This document shows, piece by piece, positions 17,652 to 27,277 of a stretch of DNA of 64,000 bases. The DNA comes from Arthrobacter sp. B6. Its GTDB lineage: Bacteria; Actinomycetota; Actinomycetes; Actinomycetales; Micrococcaceae. Numbering within the stretch: the first letter of the stretch is position 1; the number at the start of each line of letters is the position of its first letter. The notes under the pieces are model-generated. The model saw only the letters and a list, made by a program, of their open reading frames with translations. It was not told the origin of the DNA and ran no database searches. Where the stretch lies: the NCBI RefSeq assembly GCF_001663775.1, contig NZ_KV467168.1, positions 945,065 to 1,009,064 of the forward strand. Direction: 5' to 3'. A program made the position numbers and the translations under genes.

Positions 17652-19118
17652 ATGAATCCTGCCGTGGGCCTCGTTGCCCTTGTTGTGGTGTCCGTCGCCA
17701 CTGCGGTGATCGGATTCTATGGTCTGCGGATTTCCCGCACGACGGGCGATTTCTATGTCGCCTCCCGGACAGTACCGCCGTGGTGGAACGCCTCGGCCAT
17801 CGGCGGGGAGTACCTGTCCGCAGCGAGCTTCCTGGGAGTGGCCGGCCTGATCCTGCTGTCAGGAACGGACGCGCTGTGGTTCCCCGTCGGCTATACCGCC
17901 GGATACCTCATGCTGCTGCTCTTTGTGGCCGCCCCGCTGCGCCGTTCCGGCGCGTACACCATCCCGGACTTTACCGAGGCACGGCTGGACTCACGGGCGG
18001 TCCGCCGGGTAACCAGCGTAGTGGTGGTTGTGGTGGGGTGGCTGTACATCGTTCCGCAGCTCCACGGCGCGGCGCTGACCATCCGAATCACCACCGGGCT
18101 TCCTGCCTGGGTGGGGTCCGTGGCCGTGGTCGTGGTGGTGTGCCTGACGGTGGTGGCCGGCGGCATGCGGTCCATCACCTTTGTGCAGGCCTTCCAGTAC
18201 TGGCTGAAGCTCACCGCGCTCGCCGTTCCTGTCCTCTTCATCGTGTTCGCCCTCATGGGCAACGGGAGCGCCGCGGTGGCGCCTGCCGCCGTCAATCCCA
18301 CCGGGATTGCCGCTGCCGGTCCGTACCAGAACATCTCATTGCTGGTAGCGCTGCTGTTCGGCACCCTGGGCCTGCCCCATGTCCTGGTCCGCTTCTACAC
18401 CAACCCGGACGGGCAGTCGGCGCGGCGGACCACCCTGATTGTGCTCGGGCTGCTTTCGGTGTTCTACCTTTTTCCCACCGCCTACGGACTGATCGGGAGG
18501 ATGTTCGCGCCGGAGCTTGCGCGCTCGGGACAGGCAGATGCGGTTGTCCTCCTCCTGCCCGGACAGCTGATCGGCGGAACGGCCGGCGACCTGCTCTCGG
18601 CCCTGGTGGTGGCCGGAGCCTTTGCCGCTTTCCTGTCCACTACCTCCGGGCTGGTGGTCTCGCTCGCCGGCGTGATCAGCCAGGACGTCCTGGGCGGCAG
18701 TGTCCGCGGCTTCCGGCTGGCCGCCGTCATCTCGGCGGTGGTGCCTCTGGGCTTCGCGTTCACCACCGACTCCCTCGCCCTGGCCGGGAGCGTGGGCCTG
18801 GTGTTCGCCTTCACCGCGTCCACCGTCTGCCCGGTCCTGCTCCTGGGCATCTGGTGGCGCGGCCTCACTGACACCGGTGCCATCGCCGGGATGGTGACCG
18901 GCGGCGTCCTCTGCGGCGGCGCCATGGTGTCCGGGTCCGTGCTGGGCGCCGCGGGCACGCCATTCTGGCTGGCGCAGCCGGCGGCCTGGACGGTCCCGGC
19001 CGCGTTCGCCGTGATGGTTGTCGTCTCGCGTGCCACCAAGCGCAGGGTGCCACGTACCATGGCACGGGTCATGACCCGGCTGCATACCCCGGAACGGCCG
19101 CTGGTCACGGAACGCTGA
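17652..19118 (+). CDS. Sodium:solute symporter family protein
   Basis: 488 residues with about 13 membrane helices. The GDFYVASRTVPPWWNASAIGGEYLSAASF block, LPHVLVRFYTNPDGQSARR and SLAGVISQDVLGG segments place it in the SSS family near ActP/MctC-like carboxylate permeases. It is related to, but shorter than and clearly diverged from, the ActP-like protein at 13.2-14.8 kb. It is the last gene of a four-gene run (kinase, regulator, small membrane protein, symporter). The substrate is unknown; a monocarboxylate is the best guess. Confidence 0.85.
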   Translation: MNPAVGLVALVVVSVATAVIGFYGLRISRTTGDFYVASRTVPPWWNASAIGGEYLSAASFLGVAGLILLSGTDALWFPVGYTAGYLMLLLFVAAPLRRSGAYTIPDFTEARLDSRAVRRVTSVVVVVVGWLYIVPQLHGAALTIRITTGLPAWVGSVAVVVVVCLTVVAGGMRSITFVQAFQYWLKLTALAVPVLFIVFALMGNGSAAVAPAAVNPTGIAAAGPYQNISLLVALLFGTLGLPHVLVRFYTNPDGQSARRTTLIVLGLLSVFYLFPTAYGLIGRMFAPELARSGQADAVVLLLPGQLIGGTAGDLLSALVVAGAFAAFLSTTSGLVVSLAGVISQDVLGGSVRGFRLAAVISAVVPLGFAFTTDSLALAGSVGLVFAFTASTVCPVLLLGIWWRGLTDTGAIAGMVTGGVLCGGAMVSGSVLGAAGTPFWLAQPAAWTVPAAFAVMVVVSRATKRRVPRTMARVMTRLHTPERPLVTER

Positions 19119-19168
19119 ACGCCGGACGGCCCCTCGCGCCGGAACCGTCCAGGGTGGAGAATATCGGC

Positions 19169-19849
19169 ATGTCCACCCAGGACGAAAGCACACCCGGTGA
19201 CGCGAAAGGTGTCCCCCCATCGGTCCGGGCCCAGTTGCTCGCCACCGAGCACTGGAGCCTGTTGGCTTCCCGGAGCACCACACAGGCTGAAGTGCTGACG
19301 CGGATCAGCATGTTCCTGATGTTCACTTCAGCGAGCCTGGTGAGCCTCGCGCTCGTCGGCCAGGCCACCAGGTTCTCGGACACATTTGTCCTGCTGGCGA
19401 TGGCCGTTCTGTCCACGGACCTGCTGATCGGCCTCCTGACGCAGGTCCGGGTCCTGAATGTCGGCATGGAGGACCTCATGTACGTGTTGGCCATGAACCG
19501 GCTCAGGGCGGCTTATGTGGACCTGGATCCAGGCATTGCGAAGTACATTCTGTCGGGGCGCCACGACGACGAACCCGGCATGGACCGGACGTATTACTTC
19601 CTCGGCAGCCGAAGCGCATGGAGCCACGTGGCAGGGAGCAGCATGGTGTTCATCATGATGGCAAACGCTGCCCTGACAGCGATCCTGCTGGGCACGCAGC
19701 TGGGCTGGCCGTCTCCGGCGGCTGTCCTGATGGGGTCCGCCTCCGGGCTCGCCTTTGCCGGTGCCTCATCGTTCTACGGCTACCGGCAGTACCGCGGCGT
19801 ATGGCAGGGCTTCGCACCGCTCTCCCCCACGCCACCGGGCGGGGACTGA
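19169..19849 (+). CDS. Four-helix membrane protein of unknown function
   Basis: 226 residues from the ATG at 19169, chosen because GGAGA lies 8 bases upstream; an in-frame GTG at 19154 is less likely. Two hydrophobic pairs are visible (about 44-66/71-92 and 154-174/180-200), with a polar central region of about 55 residues between the pairs. No enzymatic motif is apparent. It stands alone on the plus strand, 50 bases after the symporter and converging on the DivIVA-repeat gene with an 18-base gap. Confidence 0.7.
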   Translation: MSTQDESTPGDAKGVPPSVRAQLLATEHWSLLASRSTTQAEVLTRISMFLMFTSASLVSLALVGQATRFSDTFVLLAMAVLSTDLLIGLLTQVRVLNVGMEDLMYVLAMNRLRAAYVDLDPGIAKYILSGRHDDEPGMDRTYYFLGSRSAWSHVAGSSMVFIMMANAALTAILLGTQLGWPSPAAVLMGSASGLAFAGASSFYGYRQYRGVWQGFAPLSPTPPGGD

Positions 19850-19867
19850 AACCAGCCTGTCAGGGAA

Positions 19868-20452
19868 TCAGTCGATGGCAGCCATCAGTTCAACAACCCG
19901 GTCCAGGAAGGCATCCACCTGGTTTTCCTCGTAGCCGTCCTTGCCGACGGCGGGACGGAAGACCGCCCGGCGGACGTTGTCCACGCTGAGCGGCTTGTCC
20001 TCCTCCAGGTAACCGAGCAGGTCGCGGCACAGCCGGTCCACGTCCGCAGTGTTGTAACTGCGGGCCTTGCTCTTGGACGGACGCCGGAACCGCTCGCCGT
20101 CGGGCCGGTGCAGGCGGCCACGGAGAATCCCGGACAGGTTCCCGATCTCGCGCAGCCAGGCCTCTTCACCGCTGGCGGCTATCAGTTCATCCCGTTCACG
20201 GCGGGCAAAGGCATCCTCGAGCCTGTCCAGCGCGGCATCCACCACTGCAGCGGAGTACCCTCCCTTGACGGGGTCGAAGGACACCGCACGGACGTCGCCG
20301 CTTTTGATGACGTGGGTGGCGGCCTTCGGCGTTTCCAGCGACACTCGGGCCCGCTGGAGGAACTGGTCCACCTGCTTCGCGTTGTACCCGTATTCGTTGC
20401 GCGGCACGCGTTCAAAGGACGCGGGAATCTGCCGTTGAATGTCCACTGCCAC
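19868..20452 (-). CDS. DivIVA domain repeat protein
   Basis: 194 residues. Four copies of a short motif with consensus GYxxxxVDxxLxR are visible at about 22-33, 65-76, 132-143 and 173-184; this is the N-terminal membrane-binding motif of DivIVA. Unlike true DivIVA/Wag31 there is no long coiled coil. Such DivI1A-repeat proteins are widespread in actinobacteria and poorly characterised; a link to curved membrane or polar growth sites is plausible from the motif alone. The gene lies upstream of cdsA on the same strand, separated by 92 bases. Confidence 0.8.
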   Translation of the reverse strand: MAVDIQRQIPASFERVPRNEYGYNAKQVDQFLQRARVSLETPKAATHVIKSGDVRAVSFDPVKGGYSAAVVDAALDRLEDAFARRERDELIAASGEEAWLREIGNLSGILRGRLHRPDGERFRRPSKSKARSYNTADVDRLCRDLLGYLEEDKPLSVDNVRRAVFRPAVGKDGYEENQVDAFLDRVVELMAAID

Positions 20453-20544
20453 TATGTTTCCTTCAATGCTGTTCAGCCGGATCGGTCGGGTACCAGTCTA
20501 TTGGTGCCACGGATCCGGCAAGGTTTCCAGTTGATGGTTCCCCG

Positions 20545-21468
20545 TCAGGCGCCTGCAACGAGAACGTACAGGACGAAGGCGGTGGGACAGGCGAAAACTA
20601 TGGAATCGAGCCGGTCCATGACACCGCCGTGGCCAGGGAGAATGCTGCTCATGTCCTTGATGCCGAGTTCGCGCTTGACCATGGATTCCGCGAGGTCCCC
20701 CGCCGTCGAGGCGGCCACCACACCTACTGCCAGGAGCACGCCGACCCACCACGGCTTGTCCAGCAGGAAGATGCTGGCCAGCACGCCGATCAGCATGGCA
20801 CCGGCTATGGAGCCTGCGAAACCTTCCCAGGACTTCTTGGGGCTGATTTTGGGAGCCATGGGGTGCTTGCCCAGTGAGGCCCCTACCAGGTAGCCAAAGG
20901 TGTCGTTGGAGACCACCAGCAGCAGCATGACGGCCACCTGCCAGGCGCCTTGCGGCACCGTACCGCCAGGCCACAGCCCCAAAGTAGTGACTCCGCCGGC
21001 GGCGTGCAGCGGCAGCGCGGCGAAGCTGATGAAGAAGGGCACCCAGCCGAGGGTAAAGACTCCGGCGAAGATGCTGTTGGCCGAGCCTGCCGCGCTTTCA
21101 ATGGAACGCCACAGCAGCACGGCAACGCAGCTCAGGAGCATGGCGAAGAGCAGGCTCTCAAGTCCGCCGAAATAGGCCACGAAGGGCATCGCCACGGTTC
21201 CGGTCATGACCGGAACAATGGGCATCCTTGTGCCGTTGGCTTCGAGGGCGCGGAAGATCTCCCATACTCCGAAGATGGCGAACGTGGTGGTCACCGCCAC
21301 GAACCCCAGGGGAAGGAACAGCAGGCCGCCCAGGACGGCAAACAGCATTGCCAGCCCGACGGCGGTGGCCGCCGGAAGGTTCCGCCCGGCCTTCGGCGTC
21401 GGGTTGGCCCGGGGCTGCCTGCCTTTCATGCGCGCCCGGGGTGCGGGAGCCTGCTCTGCCTGGCTCAT
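20545..21468 (-). CDS. cdsA: Phosphatidate cytidylyltransferase
   Basis: 307 residues with a polar N-terminus of about 30 residues and about eight membrane helices. The C-terminal signature IKDMSSILPGHGGVMDRLDS is diagnostic for CDP-diacylglycerol synthase, which makes the precursor of phosphatidylinositol, phosphatidylglycerol and cardiolipin from phosphatidate and CTP in the plasma membrane. Its ATG overlaps the frr stop by one base (TGATG). The frr-cdsA order is conserved in actinobacteria including mycobacteria. Confidence 0.94.
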   Translation of the reverse strand: MSQAEQAPAPRARMKGRQPRANPTPKAGRNLPAATAVGLAMLFAVLGGLLFLPLGFVAVTTTFAIFGVWEIFRALEANGTRMPIVPVMTGTVAMPFVAYFGGLESLLFAMLLSCVAVLLWRSIESAAGSANSIFAGVFTLGWVPFFISFAALPLHAAGGVTTLGLWPGGTVPQGAWQVAVMLLLVVSNDTFGYLVGASLGKHPMAPKISPKKSWEGFAGSIAGAMLIGVLASIFLLDKPWWVGVLLAVGVVAASTAGDLAESMVKRELGIKDMSSILPGHGGVMDRLDSIVFACPTAFVLYVLVAGA

Positions 21469-22025
21469 CAGACTTCGAGCAGCTCCGCTTCCTTGCGCTT
21501 GAGCAGCTCATCGATGCCGTCCACATGGGCCTTGGTCAGGGCGTCGAGTTCCTTTTCGGCCCGGGTGCCTTCGTCCTCGCCGGCCTCGCCGTCCTTGACG
21601 AGCCTGTCCAGGGTTTCCTTCGCCTTGCGGCGGATGTTGCGGATGGAGACCTTGGCGTCCTCGCCCTTGGTTTTGACGATCTTGACGTATTCCTTGCGGC
21701 GTTCCTGGGTCAGGTCCGGGATGGTGATGCGGATGACGTTGCCGTCGTTGGACGGGTTGGCGCCCACCTCGGAGTCGCTGAGGGCGCGTTCGATGTCCCG
21801 GAGGGCAGTCTTGTCGAACGGGGTGATGAGGATGGTACGCGCGTCCGGGATCGCGAAGGAGGCGAGCTGCTGCAGCGGTGTGGGTGAGCCGTAGTAGTCC
21901 ACCAGGACCTTGTTGTAAAGGCCCGGGTTTGCCCGGCCCGTGCGGATCGACGCGAAGTCTTCCTTGGCTACCTCTACTGCCTTGTCCATTTTCTCTTCGG
22001 CTTCGAGCAAGGTTTCTTCGATCAC
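21468..22025 (-). CDS. frr: Ribosome recycling factor
   Basis: 185 residues, the standard length, with a GTG start preceded by GAGGAG. Conserved segments [29 protein letters not shown] and the C-terminal helix bundle are present. With EF-G it splits the post-termination ribosome. It lies 126 bases downstream of pyrH and is coupled to cdsA. Confidence 0.97.
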   Translation of the reverse strand: MIEETLLEAEEKMDKAVEVAKEDFASIRTGRANPGLYNKVLVDYYGSPTPLQQLASFAIPDARTILITPFDKTALRDIERALSDSEVGANPSNDGNVIRITIPDLTQERRKEYVKIVKTKGEDAKVSIRNIRRKAKETLDRLVKDGEAGEDEGTRAEKELDALTKAHVDGIDELLKRKEAELLEV

Positions 22026-22140
22026 GGTCTCTCCTCAGAAATCAGTGCAGTCCGGATGCCGGTTTCCTGCACAATCTTGGTTCAGTGTTGCTGGTTCCAT
22101 CGTGGCCCCGCCAGCGGGGATGGATCTGTCCTGAAAACAT

Positions 22141-22156
22141 CCTAGCCGGTGCTAGG
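22141..22156 (-). terminator. Small hairpin at the end of pyrH
   Basis: CCTAGC-CGGT-GCTAGG forms a 6-base-pair stem that overlaps the pyrH stop codon (22152-22154); on the minus strand it is followed by ATGTTTTC. It is a weak or partial terminator candidate. A second small stem (CCCCGC/GCGGGG, 22106-22119) lies further into the gap before frr. Confidence 0.35.
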
Positions 22157-22889
22157 CGGTCACCAGGGTGCCCAGCTTCTCGCCGAGAATGGCGCGGGTG
22201 ACGTTGCCTTCGCCTTCCATCCCAAAGACCACCATGGAGAGGTTGTTGTCCTTGCACATGGTCATGGCAGTCTGGTCCATGACCCTGATGTCGCGGCGCA
22301 GGGCGTCGTCGTAGCTCAGGGTTTCCAGGCGTTCGGCTGTGGGATCCTTCTTGGGGTCGGCCGTGTAGACGGCATCGACACCGCTCTTGGCCATCAGCAC
22401 AACATCCGCGTGGACTTCCAGCGCCCGCTGTGCGGCCACCGTGTCCGTGGAGAAGTACGGGAGGCCGGCACCGGCGCCGAAGATGACTACGCGGCCCTTT
22501 TCCATGTGCCGGATGGCACGGCGGGGAATATAGGCTTCCGCCACCTGGCCCATGGTGATGGCGCTCTGGACCCGCGTTTCAACGCCGGCCTGCTCCAGGA
22601 AGTCCTGCAGGGCCAGGCAGTTCATCACGGTACCGAGCATGCCCATGTAGTCAGCGCGTGAGCGGTCCATGCCGCTTTGGGACAGTTCCGCGCCGCGGAA
22701 GAAATTTCCGCCGCCGACGACGACGGCAACTTCCACTTCCGGGACCGCCGCTGCGATCTGCTTGGCGACGTCGCGGACGGTTTCGGGATCAACGCCCAGC
22801 TTGCCGCCGCCGAAGACCTCACCTGAGAGCTTCAGGAGAACGCGGCGCCTGCTTTTCTCCGACTCGTTGGACGTGTTGACGGCTTCCAT
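22152..22889 (-). CDS. pyrH: UMP kinase
   Basis: 245 residues from the ATG at 22889, supported by GGAAGG six bases upstream; the frame is open to 22973 but this would overlap the tsf terminator. The amino-acid-kinase motifs [37 protein letters not shown] and [12 protein letters not shown] are clear. It phosphorylates UMP to UDP with ATP and is hexameric and UTP-inhibited in relatives. It sits between tsf and frr as usual. Confidence 0.97.
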   Translation of the reverse strand: MEAVNTSNESEKSRRRVLLKLSGEVFGGGKLGVDPETVRDVAKQIAAAVPEVEVAVVVGGGNFFRGAELSQSGMDRSRADYMGMLGTVMNCLALQDFLEQAGVETRVQSAITMGQVAEAYIPRRAIRHMEKGRVVIFGAGAGLPYFSTDTVAAQRALEVHADVVLMAKSGVDAVYTADPKKDPTAERLETLSYDDALRRDIRVMDQTAMTMCKDNNLSMVVFGMEGEGNVTRAILGEKLGTLVTA

Positions 22890-22973
22890 GGGTGCCTTCC
22901 CGTTCGTGAACTCTGAAAAGAGGTTATCGTGCTGGGCGGCCAAAGGTCTCATCTGCCCTTTGGCCCGGTGCAT

Positions 22974-23010
22974 GCAAAAGGGGCGGCCACCGAAGTGGCC
23001 ACCCCTTTGC
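22974..23010 (-). terminator. Intrinsic terminator downstream of tsf
   Basis: A GC-rich hairpin with stem GGCCAC/GTGGCC extended by AAAGGGG/CCCCTTT closes on CGAA. Read on the minus strand it ends CCCCTTTTGC, just after the tsf stop at 23019, separating tsf from pyrH transcription. Confidence 0.75.
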
Positions 23011-23018
23011 AGGTTCGA

Positions 23019-23855
<837 letters not shown>

Positions 23856-23896
23856 GTGAACCCCTCTGTCTAGAAAATGTATGTGGTGTACGGACC

Positions 23897-23936
23897 GACA
23901 GGACAGCAGCCCACGAAAGTGAGCCGCCGTCCTGTC
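23897..23936 (-). promoter_or_regulatory. Strong hairpin in the rpsB-tsf spacer
   Basis: The 8-base arms GACAGGAC and GTCCTGTC flank a nearly complementary inner stem (GCAGCCCAC with GTGAGCCGC) capped by a GAAA-like loop. There is no U-run after it on the minus strand, so it is more likely a partial attenuator, processing site or mRNA-stabilising element that sets the rpsB:tsf ratio than a full terminator. Confidence 0.6.
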
Positions 23937-23975
23937 AGCAGTTCCGGTGCTGCTGGCAGCGCCGGGAGTCCGGAT

Positions 23976-24860
23976 TTACTTGTCGGCGTCTTCGGCGGGA
24001 GCCTCGGCAGCGGCCGGGGCTTCCTCAGCAGCCGGAGCCTCGGCGGCAGGGGCAGCAGCTTCTGCGGCGGCCGGAGCGGCAGCCTCTTCAGCCTTGCTGC
24101 CTTCGAGGAGTTCGCGCTCCCACTCCGCCAGCGGCTCTTCCGGAGCCTCCGTGGTGCCGGTGGCGCGCTGGTTACGGGCGATGAGGCCCTCAGCAACGGC
24201 GTCGGCGACAACGCGGGTCAGCAGGTTCACGGAGCGGATGGCGTCGTCGTTGCCCGGGATCGGGAAGTCGACTTCGTCCGGATCGCAGTTGGTGTCCAGG
24301 ATGGCAACAACCGGGATGTTCAGCTTCTTGGCTTCGTCAACAGCAAGGTGTTCCTTCTTGGTGTCCACGATCCAGAGCACGGAGGGTGCCTTGGTCAGGT
24401 TGCGGATACCGCCGAGGTTCGTCTCAAGCTTGGTGAGTTCGCGGCGAAGGAGCAGCAGCTCCTTCTTGGTGTAGGCAGAGCCGGCGACGTCGTCGAAGTC
24501 GATCTCTTCCAGTTCCTTCATGCGCTGGATGCGCTTGGAAACGGTCTGGAAGTTGGTCAGCATACCGCCGAGCCAGCGCTGGTTCACGTAGGGCTGGCCG
24601 ACGCGGGTGGCCTGCTCAGCAATTGCTTCCTGGGCCTGCTTCTTGGTACCGACGAAGAGTACGGTGCCGCCGTGTGCAACGGTGGCCTTGACGAACTCGT
24701 AGGCGCGGTCGATGTAGGACAGCGACTGCTGGAGGTCAATGATGTAGATGCCATTGCGTTCCGTGAAGATGAACCGCTTCATCTTCGGGTTCCAACGGCG
24801 GGTCTGGTGTCCAAAGTGGACGCCGCTGTCAAGCAGCTGGCGCATGGTTACGACGGGCAT
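23976..24860 (-). CDS. rpsB: 30S ribosomal protein S2
   Basis: 294 residues. The start [27 protein letters not shown] and [14 protein letters not shown] [11 protein letters not shown] block are diagnostic. The last 60 or so residues are a low-complexity Ala/Glu/Pro tail (repeated APAAEAAAP units), a common feature of actinobacterial S2. GGAAGGAG lies upstream of the start. It is the first gene of the rpsB-tsf unit and is divergent from an M23 peptidase gene. Confidence 0.97.
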   Translation of the reverse strand: MPVVTMRQLLDSGVHFGHQTRRWNPKMKRFIFTERNGIYIIDLQQSLSYIDRAYEFVKATVAHGGTVLFVGTKKQAQEAIAEQATRVGQPYVNQRWLGGMLTNFQTVSKRIQRMKELEEIDFDDVAGSAYTKKELLLLRRELTKLETNLGGIRNLTKAPSVLWIVDTKKEHLAVDEAKKLNIPVVAILDTNCDPDEVDFPIPGNDDAIRSVNLLTRVVADAVAEGLIARNQRATGTTEAPEEPLAEWERELLEGSKAEEAAAPAAAEAAAPAAEAPAAEEAPAAAEAPAEDADK

Positions 24861-25298
24861 GCCGGCGCTCCTTCCGGCAGGTCATTCATGAGAAAGCCCG
24901 GAGGCCCTCTTACCCTGCCAATAGTTGACGGTTGTTTTAGCGTGGTCCGGGACGGACCGTGCTCCTGGCATCCATTGCACTTCCCATCAGGGCCATGGGG
25001 TCCTGACCGCGGGAGGCACAATCCTCCTCACACAAAGCCAGGGGCTTCAGACTTGGAGGGCTGGATGCGCGTAGTCAGCCACTGCTCCCCCGCACCTCTG
25101 AATGAGACGTGCTGACGCACGATGGACAGGCGGATTACACCGCTGACACGACGAACGTTGAGGGCACAGCAAACTGCTCCAGCAAGTGTACTACAGGCAC
25201 CCCGCTCCGCCGGACAGCATGGAGGGTACCGTGGCCCGTTTTCCACATAGCAGGAGCGGACGCTCCCGCGGGCTCAAGGGCCCCGGCATGCTAAACAG
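24861..25298. other. Divergent intergenic region: rpsB leader and promoters
   Basis: 438 bases without a convincing gene. It must hold the rpsB promoter and a long leader. On the minus strand a TACACT -10-like element occurs near 25191-25196, and a GGTCCG/CGGACC hairpin (24944-24958) lies about 85 bases before the rpsB start. The only open frame of any length (72 codons, minus strand) lacks a ribosome binding site and looks random. Confidence 0.5.
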
Positions 25299-25862
25299 AT
25301 GAAAGCTCCAGCGCTGCTTGCGGCGGCCCTCCTGCTTCCGGCCTCCATCACACCGGCCGGAGAGGTGCTGACGGCCGCTGTGTCATCGCTCCCGGGAGGG
25401 CCGCCGGCCGCCCTGTCGGCGTCCCAGGTTCCAGGCCCGGGCGTGCCGTCATGGGAGTGGCCGCTCGCGCCCAAGCCCCGGGTGCTGCGCGCGTTTGATC
25501 CCCCGGACAAGCCATGGATGAGCGGGCACCGCGGCGTGGACCTTGAGGCCGTGCACGATGCCGCGCCCGTCACCACGCCCGAGTCAGGCACCGTGAGCTT
25601 CGTGGGTGTGGTGGTTGACCGTCCGGTGATCACCATAGATCACGGGAACGGGCTCCGCAGCAGTTTCGAACCCGTGGAAAGCACATTGGCAACCGGTGAC
25701 GCGGTGGCCAAAGGCGACACCATCGGCACCTTGCTGCCCGGTCACTGCAGCGCACTGCCCTGCGTCCACTGGGGCGTCCGGCGTGGGGAGGACTACCTGA
25801 ATCCACTGGAGTTTGTGATGGACCTTCGGCCGTCCATCCTGCTGCCCCTGACCCGGGGGTAG
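25299..25862 (+). CDS. M23 family (LytM-like) peptidase domain protein, secreted
   Basis: 187 residues. An N-terminal hydrophobic segment (about 4-20) acts as signal peptide. The LytM domain (about 50-175) shows the first zinc motif HRGVD (H77, D81) and DHGNGLRSSFEP, but the second motif, normally HxH, reads CVHWG: C155 replaces the first histidine and H157 is kept. This form occurs in a subgroup of actinobacterial homologues and may alter or abolish hydrolase activity. A cysteine at 150 (GHCSALPC) could pair with C155. An M23 gene next to rpsB is also the arrangement in mycobacteria. Likely cell-wall peptidoglycan binding or cleavage. Confidence 0.8.
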   Translation: MKAPALLAAALLLPASITPAGEVLTAAVSSLPGGPPAALSASQVPGPGVPSWEWPLAPKPRVLRAFDPPDKPWMSGHRGVDLEAVHDAAPVTTPESGTVSFVGVVVDRPVITIDHGNGLRSSFEPVESTLATGDAVAKGDTIGTLLPGHCSALPCVHWGVRRGEDYLNPLEFVMDLRPSILLPLTRG

Positions 25863-25921
25863 CGTGATTCGGGCCGGGCCTGGCCCTGGGCTGCCTTGAA
25901 GCGGGGCTGGCCTGATCCGGC

Positions 25922-27112
25922 CTAGACGATGGCCGAAATGCCTGTAATGGCGCGGCCTGTCACCAGGGTGTTGACCTCGTGCGTACCTTCGTAGGAATAG
26001 ATGGCTTCCGCGTCGGCGAAAATTTTGGCCATCTCGAAGTCGGTGACGATTCCATTGCCGCCCAGCAGGCTCCGGCCGATGGCCACGCTTTCGCGCATCC
26101 GGGCCGTCGTGAAGGCCTTGGCCAGCGCAGACTGCTCATCCTTCGCCTGGCCGGCGTCTTCAAGCTGGGACAGCCGGACCATCATGCCCATCGAGCTGAC
26201 GGCGTTCCCCAGGATCTGCACCAGCTGGCTCTGGACCAGCTGGAACGAAGCCAACGGGCGGCCGAACTGGTGGCGCTCCACGGCATAGCGGCGGGCCACG
26301 TCGAACGCCGCCAACTGCTGGCCCACCGCCTGCCAGGCAACACCGAGCCGGGTGACCTTGAGGACCTTGTTGGTATCGCGGAAGCTGTTGGCATTGGCGA
26401 GCTTGAAGAAGTCCGGCACCACGACGTTGTCCAGGCTGATATCGGCGTTCTGGACCGTGCGCAGGGAGATTTTGTTTTCGATCTTGGTGGCGGTGAAACC
26501 GGGAAGCTTGGTGTCCACCAGGAAACCCTTGACCTGGTTGTCGGCAAGGTCCCGAGCGTAGATGACCACCCAGTCCGAAAAAGTGGCGTTGCCGATCCAC
26601 CGCTTGGCGCCGTTGAGGATCCAGGAGCCGCCTTCGCGCCGGGCGGTGGTGCGGGTCCCTCCGGCCACGTCGGAACCGCCGAGCGGCTCGGTCAACCCGA
26701 ACGCGCCGATCTTCTTCAGGGAGTAGATCTCCGGTAGCCAGGCGGCCTGCTGTTCCGCCGATGCCAGCGCCTCGATGGATCCTGTGAACAGGCCGTCATG
26801 GACTCCCATGAACGTCGCAATTGAAGTGTCGGCCCGTGTGACTTCCGCGTGCATCAGGCCGGCGAAGAGGTTTGAGTGCCCCTGCCGCCTCACCGGGCTG
26901 ACCAGGTCGATTTCGGCCAACCTGGGGATGAGGTCCATGGGGAATTCGCCGCGGTTCCAGCAGTCCACCGCGACCGGCCGGACTTCCCGGGCCAAGAATT
27001 CGCGGACCTCCGCGAGCCTGTCCTGCTCCTTTCCGGTAAGCAGTTGTTCAAAAGCGAAAAAATCCCCGTCGGCGTAGGGAAGATCGTTGATGTCAATGGA
27101 TTTCGTGGACAT
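25922..27112 (-). CDS. Acyl-CoA dehydrogenase (glutaryl-CoA dehydrogenase-like)
   Basis: 396 residues from the ATG at 27112, supported by GAGGAAA; upstream in-frame codons are not needed. FAD-binding block FGLTEPLGGSDVA, WIGNATFSDW and the C-terminal SYEGTHEVNTLVTGRAITG are present, with catalytic glutamate E375 in YEGTHE. The GRAITG ending and the RRQGHSNLFAGLMHAEVTRAD region place it with glutaryl-CoA dehydrogenases and plant/peroxisomal ACX4-like short-chain dehydrogenases rather than with the enzyme at 2.0-3.2 kb. It is a single gene with a palindromic operator in its promoter, so it is probably controlled by a TetR-type repressor encoded elsewhere. Confidence 0.87.
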   Translation of the reverse strand: MSTKSIDINDLPYADGDFFAFEQLLTGKEQDRLAEVREFLAREVRPVAVDCWNRGEFPMDLIPRLAEIDLVSPVRRQGHSNLFAGLMHAEVTRADTSIATFMGVHDGLFTGSIEALASAEQQAAWLPEIYSLKKIGAFGLTEPLGGSDVAGGTRTTARREGGSWILNGAKRWIGNATFSDWVVIYARDLADNQVKGFLVDTKLPGFTATKIENKISLRTVQNADISLDNVVVPDFFKLANANSFRDTNKVLKVTRLGVAWQAVGQQLAAFDVARRYAVERHQFGRPLASFQLVQSQLVQILGNAVSSMGMMVRLSQLEDAGQAKDEQSALAKAFTTARMRESVAIGRSLLGGNGIVTDFEMAKIFADAEAIYSYEGTHEVNTLVTGRAITGISAIV

Positions 27113-27179
27113 GGTTTCCTCGCAAGGGATCAGCTGGCCGAAGGGCATCGAGGGATGGATATCCCCTGGTGCCCACTAA

Positions 27180-27195
27180 GTTACTGGTCAGTAAC
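27180..27195. promoter_or_regulatory. Palindromic operator GTTACTG-GT-CAGTAAC
   Basis: A perfect inverted repeat with 7-base arms lies 68 bases upstream of the acyl-CoA dehydrogenase start. Length and symmetry are typical of TetR-family operators controlling fatty-acid genes. The regulator is not in the window. A related GTTACC-N4-GGTAAC palindrome is at 47388. Confidence 0.6.
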
Positions 27196-27215
27196 ATACC
27201 GCATCCTGCGGGATA

Positions 27216-27250
27216 AATAAAAGAACCGTGGCCCGCATTGGGCCACGGTC
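27216..27250 (-). terminator. Intrinsic terminator of the CAT-anticodon tRNA
   Basis: A perfect 10-base-pair stem (ACCGTGGCCC/GGGCCACGGT, 27225-27249) is followed on the minus strand by TTCTTTTATTTA, a classic rho-independent terminator 28 bases after the tRNA 3' end. Confidence 0.88.
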
Positions 27251-27277
27251 CTTCAGACTGCATGTTGATTCTTGTTG

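Noticed and set aside
25028..25246. 72-codon minus-strand frame in the rpsB leader region
   Set aside because: No ribosome binding site, Cys/Arg-rich random-looking product, and it occupies the expected rpsB promoter and leader.
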